Assembly: GCA_017163975.1 (NCBI GenBank)
Contig: JAFFSR010000136.1
Location: 9,607,501 to 9,671,500, forward strand
Length of the DNA: 64,000 bases
Reading direction: 5' to 3'
From: Anastatus disparis
Taxonomy: Eukaryota; Arthropoda; Insecta; Hymenoptera; Eupelmidae
In this document: positions 1-9,742 of the stretch, piece after piece
How positions within the stretch are numbered: the stretch's first letter is position 1
How the letters are laid out: each line of letters opens with the position of its first letter
The notes under the pieces: generated by a model
Database searches by the model: none
What the model was told of the DNA's origin: nothing
The model's input: only the letters and a program-made list of their open reading frames with translations
Program-made: the position numbers and the translations under genes

Positions 1-2383
1 CCTTCAAAGAGATAGAAAGAGAAAGGGAGATATTCTGATTTTAACGGATCTTAAAATACGCGTGCAATGTAATAAGCTTTCGTATTAAAGTACATTCAGT
101 ATGCTATCTTACTTATAAAATCTTGGATTAAGTTAAGATCTCTTGAAAGGATTGCTAAAGAATTTCCCTTCTCTTCTTTGGTGACAAAACTGTTTTTTCT
201 AGCGTAAAATGGATCTTTATGAGTTTGTTATTGATAGTTTGTAAAAAAGTATCTTTTCTAAGCATATTAAAGGTGAAATAAAATAATAAAATAATAAAAA
301 AAGTTTAACAATCACAACAAAATAAATAGTTATAACTTTATTTAAAATTAGAAAATAAATATTGAAATAAAATTAATTTTTTATGAAAAATTTCAAATAT
401 AAATAGACATTGTTTCTAAAAATATTTTGCTAAAACAGTTATCAATAATGCTTAATTATTCATTTATGAATCAATGTAGTTGCTATTAAAAAATATTTAT
501 TATCATGTATTATTCTATTTACGATACAATTCGAACTATATAATACTTTGTATTTTCCCCTTCATTTAGTATTAATACAGATTTTGTAATGTATAATGCA
601 TTCTTTTGTTATTTTGAACTATACATTATGATTTTACTAATACATAATGTATGAATAATGTTTCTTTTTATTTAAAAGATAAAACGTACTCACCTATAGT
701 AAGTAATTACAATATTGCAGTAAAATTTATTGTATACAATTTTAAAATTATCGTTATTAATATTTTTATTACTCCAATAAACTGTCTTGTGTGTTATGTT
801 AATGAACTTCATTAAAACTAGAATGATTTTTAATTTACATATTAGTTACGAAATCATATTTTATTAAACAATTTGCAACAGTATTTTTTTAAACACAAGT
901 AAAAGTAAATATAGTATTAAAAAATTGAATTTATAAGTTGAAATTGCTTATTAATTTGCAATAGAAAGCAACACACCACTTAAAATGTGGAATAGTAACA
1001 CTTTGATCATTTTAATCTAGTCCTTTTTAAATAATGATATTGAAAAGTCAATAAACATTAATGACATTAATAATTATTTTAAGATAAGCAAGCAAATTGA
1101 TTTTTTTTTATTTTTATATTTTTCAAACTAAAGATCATTATTATAAAATATATAGATTCAGATTTGACGTTGACAAATAAGATTAGTTTACTATTTATTG
1201 TGGTACTTATGCTGATATTTTTCAAATACCGTTGAAGAAAGAAAACATGTCCAAATTTACAAAACCGTTCGTTATAACAAAGCGAAAAAAATATCTTCAA
1301 ACCTTTTGAGAGCTCTTAAACAACAAAAATTATTTATACCCTTAATAACGTCCTTTCTCGTCATCAATTTTAAATATTTTACTTGGCCATTCTTTTTATT
1401 CCAACTTTTATTCTATTCTCTCTCACTCGTCACCCTTAACGTGTATTATTTCAGCATCTCTCTTTTCACCTTTTCTTGTGTTTCTTTTTTTTTTAATACC
1501 TTTACGCTCTCTTTACAGATCAACGATTCTTCGGGTGTATACGCGCACGCCCTATTACAAGTGCGTATTATTAAGGAGCCAGTGCACGTGTTCATGTCAA
1601 GTACTTAAGGTACGTTAAAAAAGGGACAACGTATGAAGATGAAGAAAAAAAAAGAAGAGAGAGACTTTAGTGACTTTTATCGAATCGTTACTAACAAAAG
1701 GACTTGTGAACGTTTAAAGACTGCATCTCTTTTATTTCTTTCTTCGTCCCCGCGACTTTCGGAAGGAGGCGGGGTAACAAGCGGCAGTTTCATTGTTCCG
1801 CTTAGACTTTATTCTCTATAGTAAATGTACGCACATACATACACCTGCGATGCACAACACAAGCATTGGGCATCAGGTTACCCGACATCAAAAATTTTAT
1901 ATACTGTACTATGAAATTTGCTGGGGAGCTACTGCTTATAACCTTATAAAAACTTTTCTTTTCATTCTTTATTTCATCTCTCGTACGAAAGTCAAAGGTA
2001 ACGTAATGTTTAGGAATATACTGCTGTATTTCAATTGTTAACGCCGGGACTCTGTTATATATGAGAACGGAAGTGCAAATTATACAAGCGGTTACGAACA
2101 TACCTTTACGAGACACTTTCTCACGATCCTGTCACTCTTTTTTCTCTAGACTGTTTAAACGTTACTAGTTAAGATATATAAGACGTTTATGTAATAGCGG
2201 CACTGTTATCGTAATCGAAGAACTATCGGTTATGCCTCTGAATAAGAAAATGTGTGCGGACTTTTTCCGTAGTTTCTAATTGAATGAAAATTCACGTAAC
2301 AATGATTGATTCAGAAGCTGATATAAGAGAAGTTGAATAGAATGAAAAGTAGAAAATTTACAGTTGAGAAAAGATTGAATTAG
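1..2383. other. AT-rich non-coding stretch, no gene seen
   Basis: From 1 to about 1300 the sequence is highly AT-rich, with short A and T runs and no reading frame of note. From about 1300 to 2130 it is more complex and has CpG. Open frames here (for example 1306-1608 plus and 1802-2116 minus) are short and carry no recognisable domain. I see no repeat family member in this stretch. Confidence 0.6.
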
Positions 2384-2519
2384 AATAGTACATTACGCAA
2401 CTAGTGCGCGAAACAGGTGATTCACGCACGAGTCGAGTTTTTCGCCCGAGCGAAGCGAGGGCGAAAAAAAAGACGAGTGGGTTGATCACCTGTACCGTGC
2501 ACGTGTTGCGTATACTATT
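2384..2519. mobile_element. Hairpin MITE-like element, AATAGTA-terminal family, copy 1
   Basis: The left end AATAGTACATTACGCAAC and the right end, read on the other strand as AATAGTATACGCAAC, are terminal inverted repeats. The arms stay complementary through a shared CAGGTGAT block to a short centre with the motif CGAGCGAAGCGAG. Length is 136 bp with no coding capacity. The same termini recur at 3399-3532 and at the right end of 39993-40133. I see no clear target-site duplication, so the superfamily is unassigned. Confidence 0.6.
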
Positions 2520-2576
2520 TTTTAACACATCGTGTGCGAAACACGATTATTTTTGCGATTACTTACCGCGTGGAGC

Positions 2577-2628
2577 GAGACGAGTCAATTTGTCACCCGA
2601 GCGTAGCGAGGGTGACAATTAGACGAGT
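2577..2628. repeat. Second CGAGCG-centred hairpin next to copy 1
   Basis: Complementary arms AATTTGTCACCC (2587-2598) and GGGTGACAATT (2610-2620) flank the centre GAGCGTAGCGA. The flanks have related ACGAGT motifs. It shares its centre with the hairpin elements at 2.4 and 3.4 kb and its GTCACCC/GGGTGAC arms with the palindrome at 8.7-9.7 kb, so it is probably a fragment or solo inner hairpin of the same family. Confidence 0.5.
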
Positions 2629-2639
2629 AAATAATAAAA

Positions 2640-3398
2640 AATAAATGATAAATCATAAATATTTACAACTGCAACATTAATATAATAAATATTTTTATGT
2701 ATGCGAATAAAAACTTTTATTTACATTTACTTATTAGAGAAGATTTCTGATTTATAATAAATTCAAAAGAGCAAATTAAAACGCTCATTATTTAGAAGAT
2801 TTTTTAAAATTAATTGTTGACTAGCTAAAGTTATTAGTTATTCATTAGAACAGTTTCTGGAATTAACTGTCAAAAAAGTTGAATTTTTTTTCAAGAAAAT
2901 TCTAAAAAAACAATTAAACATTCATACTTGAAAAATTTAATTTTTTTTAAATTCTATGATATATGTTATATAGTAAAAGTGACATATATGTTATATATAT
3001 ATGTTACTTTTATATCTGATATACGTTATATTTTAAAAGTGACTAAATGTTTTACATCAATTCTACCTGTGAAAAACATTATGAGTAAATATTTACTATC
3101 TAAATCAACTTTATAATTGATAAAAGTAAAATCTTTTTGAAAAATATCATTTAACCACTCTTTTACATATGAAACAATTCCCCCTTTTTATTTTTGGTAA
3201 TAAAAAATTTTGTTTCGAATTTCCTGTCAAAATAACCTCATATGACATAAATATCGAGGCTAAGTCCGCAAAACAATTGTGAATCTTGTTGTCTAAAAAA
3301 AAGCAACATGGCGTACATGTTTCGCACATTATGAAAAAATATTATGTTTCGCACACGCAAAACAAGCATGAGAAACCGTGTTTCGCGCACGGAGTGTT
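2640..3398. other. AT-rich stretch with a local ATATGTTATAT repeat
   Basis: Mostly simple AT-rich DNA. At 2959-2983 and 3018-3043 two similar 25-bp segments (GATATATGTTATATAG then AAAAGTGAC, and a diverged copy) lie in direct orientation. The intervening GTTACTTTTATAT can pair with the first to form a hairpin. No coding signal. Confidence 0.45.
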
Positions 3399-3532
3399 AA
3401 TAGTACATTGTGCAACAAGGGAGCAAAATAGGCGTTTGCCGACGAGTGCGTGTTTGTCGCTCGAGCGTAGCGAGAGCGACAAATCGCACGAGTCGACAAA
3501 CACCTATATGCTCCCGCGTTGCGCATACTATT
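3399..3532. mobile_element. Hairpin MITE-like element, AATAGTA-terminal family, copy 2
   Basis: 134 bp. The left arm starts AATAGTACATTGTGCAAC followed by AAGGGAGCA. The right arm read in reverse complement starts AATAGTATGCGCAAC followed by GCGGGAGCA. Pairing continues through a GTTTGTCGACTCGTGCG-like segment to the centre CTCGAGCGTAGCGAGAG. Termini and centre match the element at 2384-2519, while the arms between them differ, so the ends and loop are the conserved parts. Confidence 0.62.
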
Positions 3533-3666
3533 TTCTCACGCGAAGAGCATCAAAAATATTATTTTTCTAACAAGCGCGCAAAATTCTAAGAATGACAAAC
3601 TTGCATCTGTGATAGTATGTACAATCTTGTTCGAAGGCTATTAAGATCGTAAGAGGTAGTCGAGGT

Positions 3667-3750
3667 CGGGGCGCAGGACGGGGTCCAGGGGCGGAGCCCC
3701 GTAGTGCAGGGGCGAAGCCCCTTCGGGGATCGGGGCAGCGCCCCTCCTCC
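3667..3750. repeat. GC-rich cluster of three 13-bp palindromes
   Basis: In very AT-rich surroundings there is an abrupt ~85-bp GC-rich patch with GGGGCGGAGCCCC (3688-3700), GGGGCGAAGCCCC (3709-3721) and GGGGCAGCGCCCC (3732-3744), spaced 21-23 bp start to start. Each can form a tight hairpin. The unit looks like part of a high-copy palindromic repeat. A Helitron-type 3' hairpin was considered, but no CTRR end follows in either direction. Confidence 0.5.
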
Positions 3751-3940
3751 AAAAATAAATAATATACAAATAAAAAAAAATTAATAAAACATTAACGGCA
3801 GCCAGAAACCTGATATTACCGAGTAACAATTAGTTTTTGTTATTTACTCAAGTATTAAACGTGAATCGCAAATTAAGCTAGCGCAATAATATTATTATTA
3901 TTATGAACATCTATGCACAGAAAAAAAATCTACCGATTTG

Positions 3941-4014
3941 TTTTGAGAAAAGTAAGTAACGCCAAGTGAAAGTTTATGTTTATAATATTTTCGCGTTACT
4001 TACTTTTCTCAAAA
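3941..4014. repeat. Perfect 22-bp inverted repeat
   Basis: The segment at 3941-3962 (TTTTGAGAAAAGTAAGTAAC then GC) is exactly complementary to 3993-4014, with a 30-nt loop. The arms show no mismatch, which suggests a young or maintained hairpin, possibly a minimal MITE. No target duplication is evident. Confidence 0.6.
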
Positions 4015-4171
4015 AGATATTTTTTCTTCTTCATATTTTGTAATATATATCTTTGCGCCTTTAATTTAGATTCCCTTTACTGATAATAACAAAAATCTCA
4101 GTTGACAATTTTATCTTTTTTTTTTTAAAAAATTTGTTTATTCAAATTTAACATTTTTCCGGAAATCGTCC

Positions 4172-4480
4172 ATCGCTAACTTGTAATTCCAAGAATTTAC
4201 GATTCGGCGTTGAATACTTGGCTGATATTATAAGGATATGAAAATGTCTTCGATGCAACGTGCAAGATTAAATATTACATAAATAATACTCGAAAAAACA
4301 ATGCTAAATAGACTGAAGTTGCTACTGTATATTGAACTTTTTCGAGAATTTGTTCACCCGTTGTAATTCGGGGAATTTACAATTCGCAGAATTGACCATT
4401 CTAAGTGAAGCACTTAACTGATGTATAAAAAGCATCGAGTTACACACACTGACTGATGTATAAAAATATCGGGTTACATT
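4172..4480 (+). repeat. Degenerate local direct duplications
   Basis: ACTGATGTATAAAAA occurs at about 4410 and again at about 4451, each followed by an ATCGRGTTACA-type sequence. Further upstream the TTGTAATTC...GAATTTAC block near 4180 recurs near 4356. These look like old local duplications; no coding capacity is seen. Confidence 0.35.
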
Positions 4481-4504
4481 ATCGAGCCTGTTAAAAGTTC
4501 GAAT

Positions 4505-4590
4505 TCATTTTGCTCCCTAGGGAGGCAAAGAGGTATTTTGCTCCCTCACAACAGCTGGTCAAAATAGTATTTTGCGCTCTGAGTGCGAGA
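4505..4590. repeat. Fragment resembling the GGGAGCA hairpin family
   Basis: Contains TTTTGCTCCCTAGGGAGG, a second TTTTGCTCCCT and AATAGTATTTTGCG. These words match the arms of the hairpin elements at 3.4, 27.4 and 40.0 kb. No complete pair of termini is present, so it is best read as a rearranged remnant. Confidence 0.35.
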
Positions 4591-6784
4591 AAAATATTTT
4601 TATAACAAAATAATGATTTAATTTAGAAATAACATTTTTTTCTTTAACAAAAATCTATTTTAAGAATAAAATTGTGTGGCACAAATAGTATTAATGTACT
4701 TCATTTCATTAAATTTTTGAGTTTTTATTCTTAATAGTATTTAAGAATAAATTATAATTAAAAGAAAAATACTACGAAAACTTGAGTTCATACAGTTTAT
4801 AAGGTCTACTATTTTAAAAACGGTTAAAGTTATGTTTCGAAAAACTTTACTTAATCAATGAAACTTGTATTCAAAATCCTTTTCTTATTTGATACAACTT
4901 TTTTTTTTAAATTAAAAATAAAAAATATTTGATATTTCTTAATTTATTTTCACCTAATATTAATAATTATATAAAAATCAATTTTTTCAAATCAGTCAAT
5001 ATTATGCAATTGGTAATCTGCGATTATTAAATACTCTTATACACCAGAATATATAAGTTTAATTTGATTGCTCCAGTAGATTATAAAGTGTCAATAGCAT
5101 TTCAATTTGATCAGCATATACGATTTTAGCGTTACTTTTACACGAAAGCAGAAAAAACACAAAACATTTTGCGTTTGTTTCAATCGCAAAATGTTTTGTG
5201 TTTATTTAACCTACTTATTTTTAACTACAATATTTGTTAATAATCATTTTTAAATCACAACAATATCTATTATAATTCTTTTGGGTATTTATTGTATTAG
5301 CTTTATTAATAAATGATTGAAAATTTAGATGTAGTACATAAAATTTTAGTAATTAAACTTTTTTAAATTTTATGAGTTACTACGATTCTAATAATCATAA
5401 GACATAATTATAGTATACTTGATAGTTATTACAATTATTAATAACTTTTCGTTTGAGTTTATATAGAGTTTAATAAGATATGAGATTGCTGTTTTAACAA
5501 GACTTGAGTTTAGTAGCAATCACATAAATAAATTATTATCTATTTTATCTTGAAGTAGCTTTAATTTCACAAATAATATATTTAGAAGCTGTGTCAGTAT
5601 AATATTCAAATATTTTTCAAATGATTATGCATTTAATATTTTTACGATCCTTAAAAAAAATTCAGAATTTAATTATCATTAAAGTCATTCATATACTCTT
5701 TTAAAATATAATTAACATTAGAAGTGAAGGGAAATTTATAATCTAATATCATTTCTAAAAGTTTTGTGATTTCACTTGACTTACTGACTTGAGTTATTGT
5801 CAAGTTATCAACATACATAATAAAAAATAAATTCTATTAATTATTGTTATGAAATGTATTTTAACGCTTTGTGCGTAAAATTATACCAAAAAATATTTTT
5901 CGATAAAAGTGCATTGAATTATAAATGTTCATGCAATAGCAATCATACTCGGATCGTATGTATGCATTTCATCAGCAGAAATACTTATAATTTAACACAC
6001 TAGTATTTAGTACTATTATGTAAGATTAGAAAGAACTACCAACGTTACAATTTAAACTTACAACAAATTTTTCATTAATACTTCTCAACGCATTGTTTTA
6101 CAAAAAATACTTGATACATCGGTCTCATTGACATATAAAATAAACTAAATGAAGTTGTATTGAGTGTCAAAGGTTGATGATTCAATAACAAATATTGTCT
6201 TTAGTTCCTATTGAAAGAAATTATAACAGAAATATGATATTTTTTTATTTAAAAAGATGTTAAATAATGGCTAATTTACAAACAAAAAAAAAGTATTGAC
6301 ATCATCTCACTCAAAAAGCTCTCCAAGTATAATGTGAAAATAAATTTTAAGACTGAGATAATCAATTTTGAATTTTTGGCTTGACAAAGGTTAAAAAATT
6401 GTATTAAATTTTATATATTTTTTTTCGTCCTGATGCTGTCTAGAACTAACATTTTTTAAATCTGTCGATTTCTCTTTTGTGTCGTGAAATAAAGAAATTA
6501 CTAATAAGATTTAAAATTATAAGTACGCTAATTTTTTAGACATTAATTCATATAAAAAATTGTCAAATTTTCAATTTCACATTTAGTTGATATAATATGG
6601 ACACTTCAATATTTACTATACAATAACATTTCGATTTTTATAATTTATGTTCATCTTACATGATGAAACCTGATTTTATATGAACTGAACTGCTAATGTA
6701 GTGCTGCAAAATAGATATTTAAGTCTTTTTCTTAAGCAAAAGGAATGTAATCAATTTAAAAATCATAAAAATAAACTTTGCGTC
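4591..6784. other. AT-rich stretch with one short perfect hairpin
   Basis: Very AT-rich, with no reading frame worth noting. The only structured piece is at 5155-5203: the 19-bp arm AAACACAAAACATTTTGCG is exactly complementary to 5185-5203 across an 11-nt loop. Confidence 0.5.
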
Positions 6785-6807
6785 TATTAATATATTGCTT
6801 CTTATTA

Positions 6808-7005
6808 TTTTTTATTTCATTTAACGTCGCTGTATTTACGCTATCATTGCGATGCTAATTAGCGACGGAGATCGTCAGTGTGTTTGTGAACTTCAGCACA
6901 TGTAACGTACAGTAGTGCTTGTATAATTCAGCCGAGAGCGGGATTTGAATTCGGAACCTCGAGATTATGAATCAATCACTCTACCGAGTGAGCCACTGAC
7001 GACCT
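6808..7005 (-). mobile_element. tRNA-Met-like SINE, copy 1, with target-site duplication
   Basis: On the minus strand the element begins AGGTCGTCAGTGGCTCACTC, a tRNA-like head with an A-box-like TGGCTCACTCGG and an anticodon-like loop TTCATAA (CAT, Met). The B-box is decayed (AATTCAAATCCC). A ~100-nt body follows and ends in the stem-forming CGTCGCT...AGCGACG domain and an AT-rich tail. It is flanked by near-identical 19-21 bp repeats at 6785-6805 and 7008-7026 (TATTAATATAGCTTCTTAT; the left copy has two extra T), a mark of LINE-machinery retroposition. Confidence 0.8.
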
Positions 7006-7026
7006 TATATTAATATAGCTTCTTAT

Positions 7027-7560
7027 ATATTATGATAACCAAAGACATAAGAGTTCTCGAATGTTTCTAGATTTCTAAACCGTTTCGACTTAAATTGTTT
7101 TACATCAATTTCAATCATATTTAAAATTAATGAGTTATTCTTCGGTATATTTAAACATAACCGATAAAAACCAGGTCTCTCAATGCACAAAAATACACCG
7201 ATTGTATGCTAGTATAAATAATCAAGTCTGTTTATAAAATTATTACGAACATTATTTAACAGTGCTTTCACGGCGAATTGAGAGAGCTTTGACTGAGCAA
7301 CAAAGACGTTGATTATGGATTGTTTTAATTTTAATTGATAATATTGTTACATTATATTTTTCACAATCATATAATTAGGTATTGTTTAAAAATAAAATTC
7401 TACTTCTTTCTACCCATTCTCCCATCGATTAATTTTATATCTCATACGAAAATTTAATGAAAATAAAAATTTTTTCATTATTTAAAGAATAATTATTTTT
7501 TTGTAAGTTTATAAACTCACTGAAAATAAATACATATAAAATACATATATAACATCAAAC
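7027..7560. other. AT-rich spacer
   Basis: No repeat, RNA gene or coding signal is visible here. Confidence 0.5.
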
Positions 7561-8080
7561 AGTCGAAAGACGAAGATAACGACAACTTGAGAAACCCCCC
7601 CAGGGTGTTATCCATAAGATCAGTACTGATAGTGTCCACAACCGTCTAAGATGGCGTTGAGACAACGAAGTCAGTGCTGCCTTGACGTCGTAACGAGCGT
7701 GCGCGTCTTGAGCAGTCGTATACTGGGATGCAGAAAAAAAGGAAAAAAGAAATACATAGAAAACGAAGAAGAATAAGAATGAAAGAAAAGTGCATCGTGG
7801 TGCGCACGCCTGGGCAAAAGCGTAAACGTGAACGCAAAATGCGGCTATTGGTGGTCACGAATTGCTTTTGTAAGGGGCGTGACTTTCGCCGAGGAACAGG
7901 AATCGAACGAAGAAGGGGAAGTTCTTCGACTTTTAACTTACAGAAGGTATATCTGTATAGGGAAGACTTTAGCGATGATGAAAAGAGAGGAGAAATCGTT
8001 AACAAACTCTAAAGAATTTTCCATTCTACACTACCTTATACACTATATATTACGGGAGATATCAACGGCTGGCAGATAGA
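7561..8080. other. CpG-containing block with open frames on both strands
   Basis: Less AT-rich than its surroundings. A basic 94-codon frame (7728-8012 plus) and a 119-codon frame (7646-8005 minus) overlap here. Neither protein resembles a family I recognise. The plus frame is dominated by Lys/Arg because of purine tracts, which argues for composition rather than selection. It could hold an exon or regulatory DNA, but nothing decides it. Confidence 0.25.
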
Positions 8081-8736
8081 GCTTCCCATATTTAAAACGG
8101 GACGTAACTTCTTTTTGCAGTTTACTGCTTACCAAATTTGGTATTGAAAAATTTGTTGTTTTAAAATTGCATAGTTAGTGTTAAAACGTTAGGTTGTTTT
8201 CAATAGTTCGTCATAAATATTGTAATTTTAAAAATAAAATTTTAGTCATGCATTAATCTTCAAAAAAGTCACATGCTCTTTTCAGTTTTAAAAAATTTTA
8301 ATATTTATAATTTGAGTCCTTATAATCATTCAATACAACATTCATTCTTTCTAATAGTTACTATTTGATAAAATTTATGTATGTATATCTAGTTTACTTT
8401 AATATGTACATGAAAATTTAATATCGATCACATTGTAAAAGACTAAAATTTTTATTAATTCAATAATCTATGGATTTAATTTACACGATATGTGTTGGTA
8501 TTATAAATCATATTTTTGTGTGGATATTTTATTTATTTAAATTTATTTCCTGATTGAATTTCCACCTTTGTTAATAGGTGATAACATTTCTGTAACCTAT
8601 ATGATTTCACCGAAACTTTCAATAAAAACTAAACCAGATTCCAATAATTCTCATAAATTCAAGTTTATCTAATCTATTCGATAAGCGATCAAAATCGTAT
8701 ATGAATGATATTTAAAAACAACTAAATATTTCAAAG
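8081..8736. other. AT-rich spacer before the large palindrome
   Basis: No repeat family member and no reading frame of note. Confidence 0.5.
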
Positions 8737-8826
8737 AATAGTATATTATTCACCTAGGGAGTAAAAACGAAAAATGTCTTAAATCGTATGTTAAATGTCA
8801 CCCGAGCCGAAGGCGAGGGTGACAAA

Positions 8827-8829
<3 letters not shown>

Positions 8830-8870
<41 letters not shown>

Positions 8871-9235
8871 AGATTAATATATAAAGGATATTGTCCTCTA
8901 TATGATTAACCTTTTATATATGGTGAAGTCGAGGAAGTCCCCCGCCCGGCATCTGTTTAACACATTACATCAGGCTAGGACTGTCAGACCCACCATACCG
9001 AAAACTTTGACTACCGATGGATGGTCAGCCACTTTTGTAACCAACAATCAACCGATACCCAATGAGGTCGGATTTTTTAAAGAGTCGCGATATAAATGGC
9101 ACATACACTTATTTTCTTTCGAAAAAAAAGTTAGAGGTACCTGGCCAGGATTCGAACCCATGCCCTCCGCGTTGGCCAGGATTCGAACCCATGCCCTCCG
9201 CGTTGGCCAGGATTCGAACCCATGCCCTCCGCGTG
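8830..9235 (-). mobile_element. tRNA-derived SINE with poly(A) tail and 13-bp target-site duplication
   Basis: Read on the minus strand: a tRNA-like B-box region (GGGTTCGAATCCTGGCCA) at the 5' end, a body of about 270 nt, then a poly(A) tail seen as a run of some 33 T at 8830-8862. The perfect direct repeat GGGTGACAAACAT lies at 8817-8829 and 9236-9248. Removing one copy and the insert restores the arm of the surrounding palindrome. No A-box is visible, so the copy is probably 5'-truncated or rearranged. Its body is unrelated to the tRNA-Met-like SINE family elsewhere in the window. Confidence 0.78.
9142..9234 (-). repeat. Three exact tandem 31-bp units carrying a tRNA B-box
   Basis: Units start at 9142, 9173 and 9204 and are essentially identical. 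On the minus strand each reads CGCGGAGGGCATGGGTTCG followed by AATCCTGGCCA, so each holds one B-box (GGTTCGAATCC). They form the 5' end of the SINE at 8830-9235. The minus-strand frame 9048-9269 is a by-product of this repeat. Confidence 0.85.
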
Positions 9236-9289
9236 GGGTGACAAACATACGATTTAAGGGATTTTTCATTTACTCCCGTGGAGAATATA

Positions 9290-9470
9290 CGATTTTTTTA
9301 CACAGGCAGCGTACAGTGGGTACCTTACTTTTCGCTGGGAGGGAGTAAAGTACTCACTGTACGCGCCCTGTGTAAAAAAAAAATTTTTTTACACACTTCG
9401 CGAAAAGTGGGTACTTTTCTCCCTACCGGCAGAAAGGAAAGCACCCACTATTTGCACCTCGAGTGAAAAA
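9290..9470. repeat. Nested hairpins in the centre of the palindrome
   Basis: TTTTTTTACACAGG with AGCGTACAGTGGGTAC near 9294-9322 pairs with GTACTCACTGTACGC and CCTGTGTAAAAAAA near 9350-9380. A second inverted pair follows: AGTGGGTACTTTTCTCCC with GAAAGGAAAGCACCCACT (about 9405-9452). Together they form a complex foldback core with no coding capacity. Confidence 0.6.
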
Positions 9471-9559
9471 ATCGTGTATCCACCACGGGAATAAATGAAA
9501 AATGCCTTAAATCGTATGTTTGTCACCCTCGCCTCCAGCCCGGGTGACAATTTACATAC

Positions 9560-9682
9560 AAAGTTTGGATTTGAAGCTTTCACGGTGAATGTGAACTGAT
9601 GAAGTCAACCGTACTGTTCACGAAACGTCGGTATCCTAAACCACAGCTTACATGGTCAGAATCCAAAAAAAAACCTTCTAAT
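9560..9682 (+). mobile_element. Short retroposon-like insert with hammerhead-ribozyme-like core
   Basis: This 123-bp insert is bounded by the exact 11-bp repeat AATTTACATAC (9549-9559 and 9683-9693), and removing it restores the palindrome arm. It contains CTGATGA (9596-9602) and GAAA (9622-9625), the two invariant boxes of the hammerhead ribozyme. Between them GTCAAC and GTTCAC could form stem II with one mismatch and one extra A. A candidate cleavage triplet GTA follows at 9631-9633 with a very short stem III. GGATT...AAGCT near the start can pair with AGCTT...AATCC near the end. An A run sits near the 3' side. Cleavage activity is uncertain. Confidence 0.45.
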
Positions 9683-9742
9683 AATTTACATACGATTTAA
9701 GAAATTTTTCATTTTTACTCTCTAGATCAATAATATACTATT

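Larger units (their letters stand above)
8737..9742. mobile_element. ~1 kb composite palindromic element with two nested insertions
   Basis: The ends are exact inverted repeats (AATAGTATATTATT at 8737-8750; its complement at 9729-9742). Discounting the insertions at 8830-9235 and 9560-9682, the left half is repeated in reverse complement along nearly its whole length: GGGAGTAAAAACGAAAAATG, TTAAATCGTATG, GTCACCC, then GGGTGACAAACATACGATTT and TTCATTTACTCCCGTGG. As a check, both arms in translation give related peptides (VTNIRFKGFFIYSRG and VTNIRFKAFFIYSRG). Each arm contains its own small palindrome, and inner hairpins occupy 9290-9470. No transposase is encoded. AATAGTA ends and the GTCACCC...GGGTGAC centre tie it to the hairpins at 2.4-3.5 kb. 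Confidence 0.72.

Noticed and set aside
2959..3043. miRNA-like hairpin from ATATGTTATAT repeats
   Set aside because: Low-complexity AT pairing is expected here; no long, stable, single-loop precursor.
3667..3750. Helitron 3' end
   Set aside because: GC hairpins are present but no CTRR terminus or AT target junction follows in either orientation.
4410..4460. Hammerhead-like CTGATG motifs
   Set aside because: CTGATGT lacks the invariant A and no GAAA box with a pairing stem lies at the right distance.
7646..8005. 119-codon minus-strand frame
   Set aside because: Overlaps an equally open basic frame on the other strand; pyrimidine-tract composition explains both and no family is recognised.
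9142..9234. CRISPR-like short repeat array
   Set aside because: The 31-bp units are directly adjacent with no spacers and lie inside a SINE in eukaryotic DNA.
9048..9269. 73-codon minus-strand frame with repeated ESW/RILA-type segments
   Set aside because: It is a translation of the three 31-bp B-box units of a SINE, not a protein.
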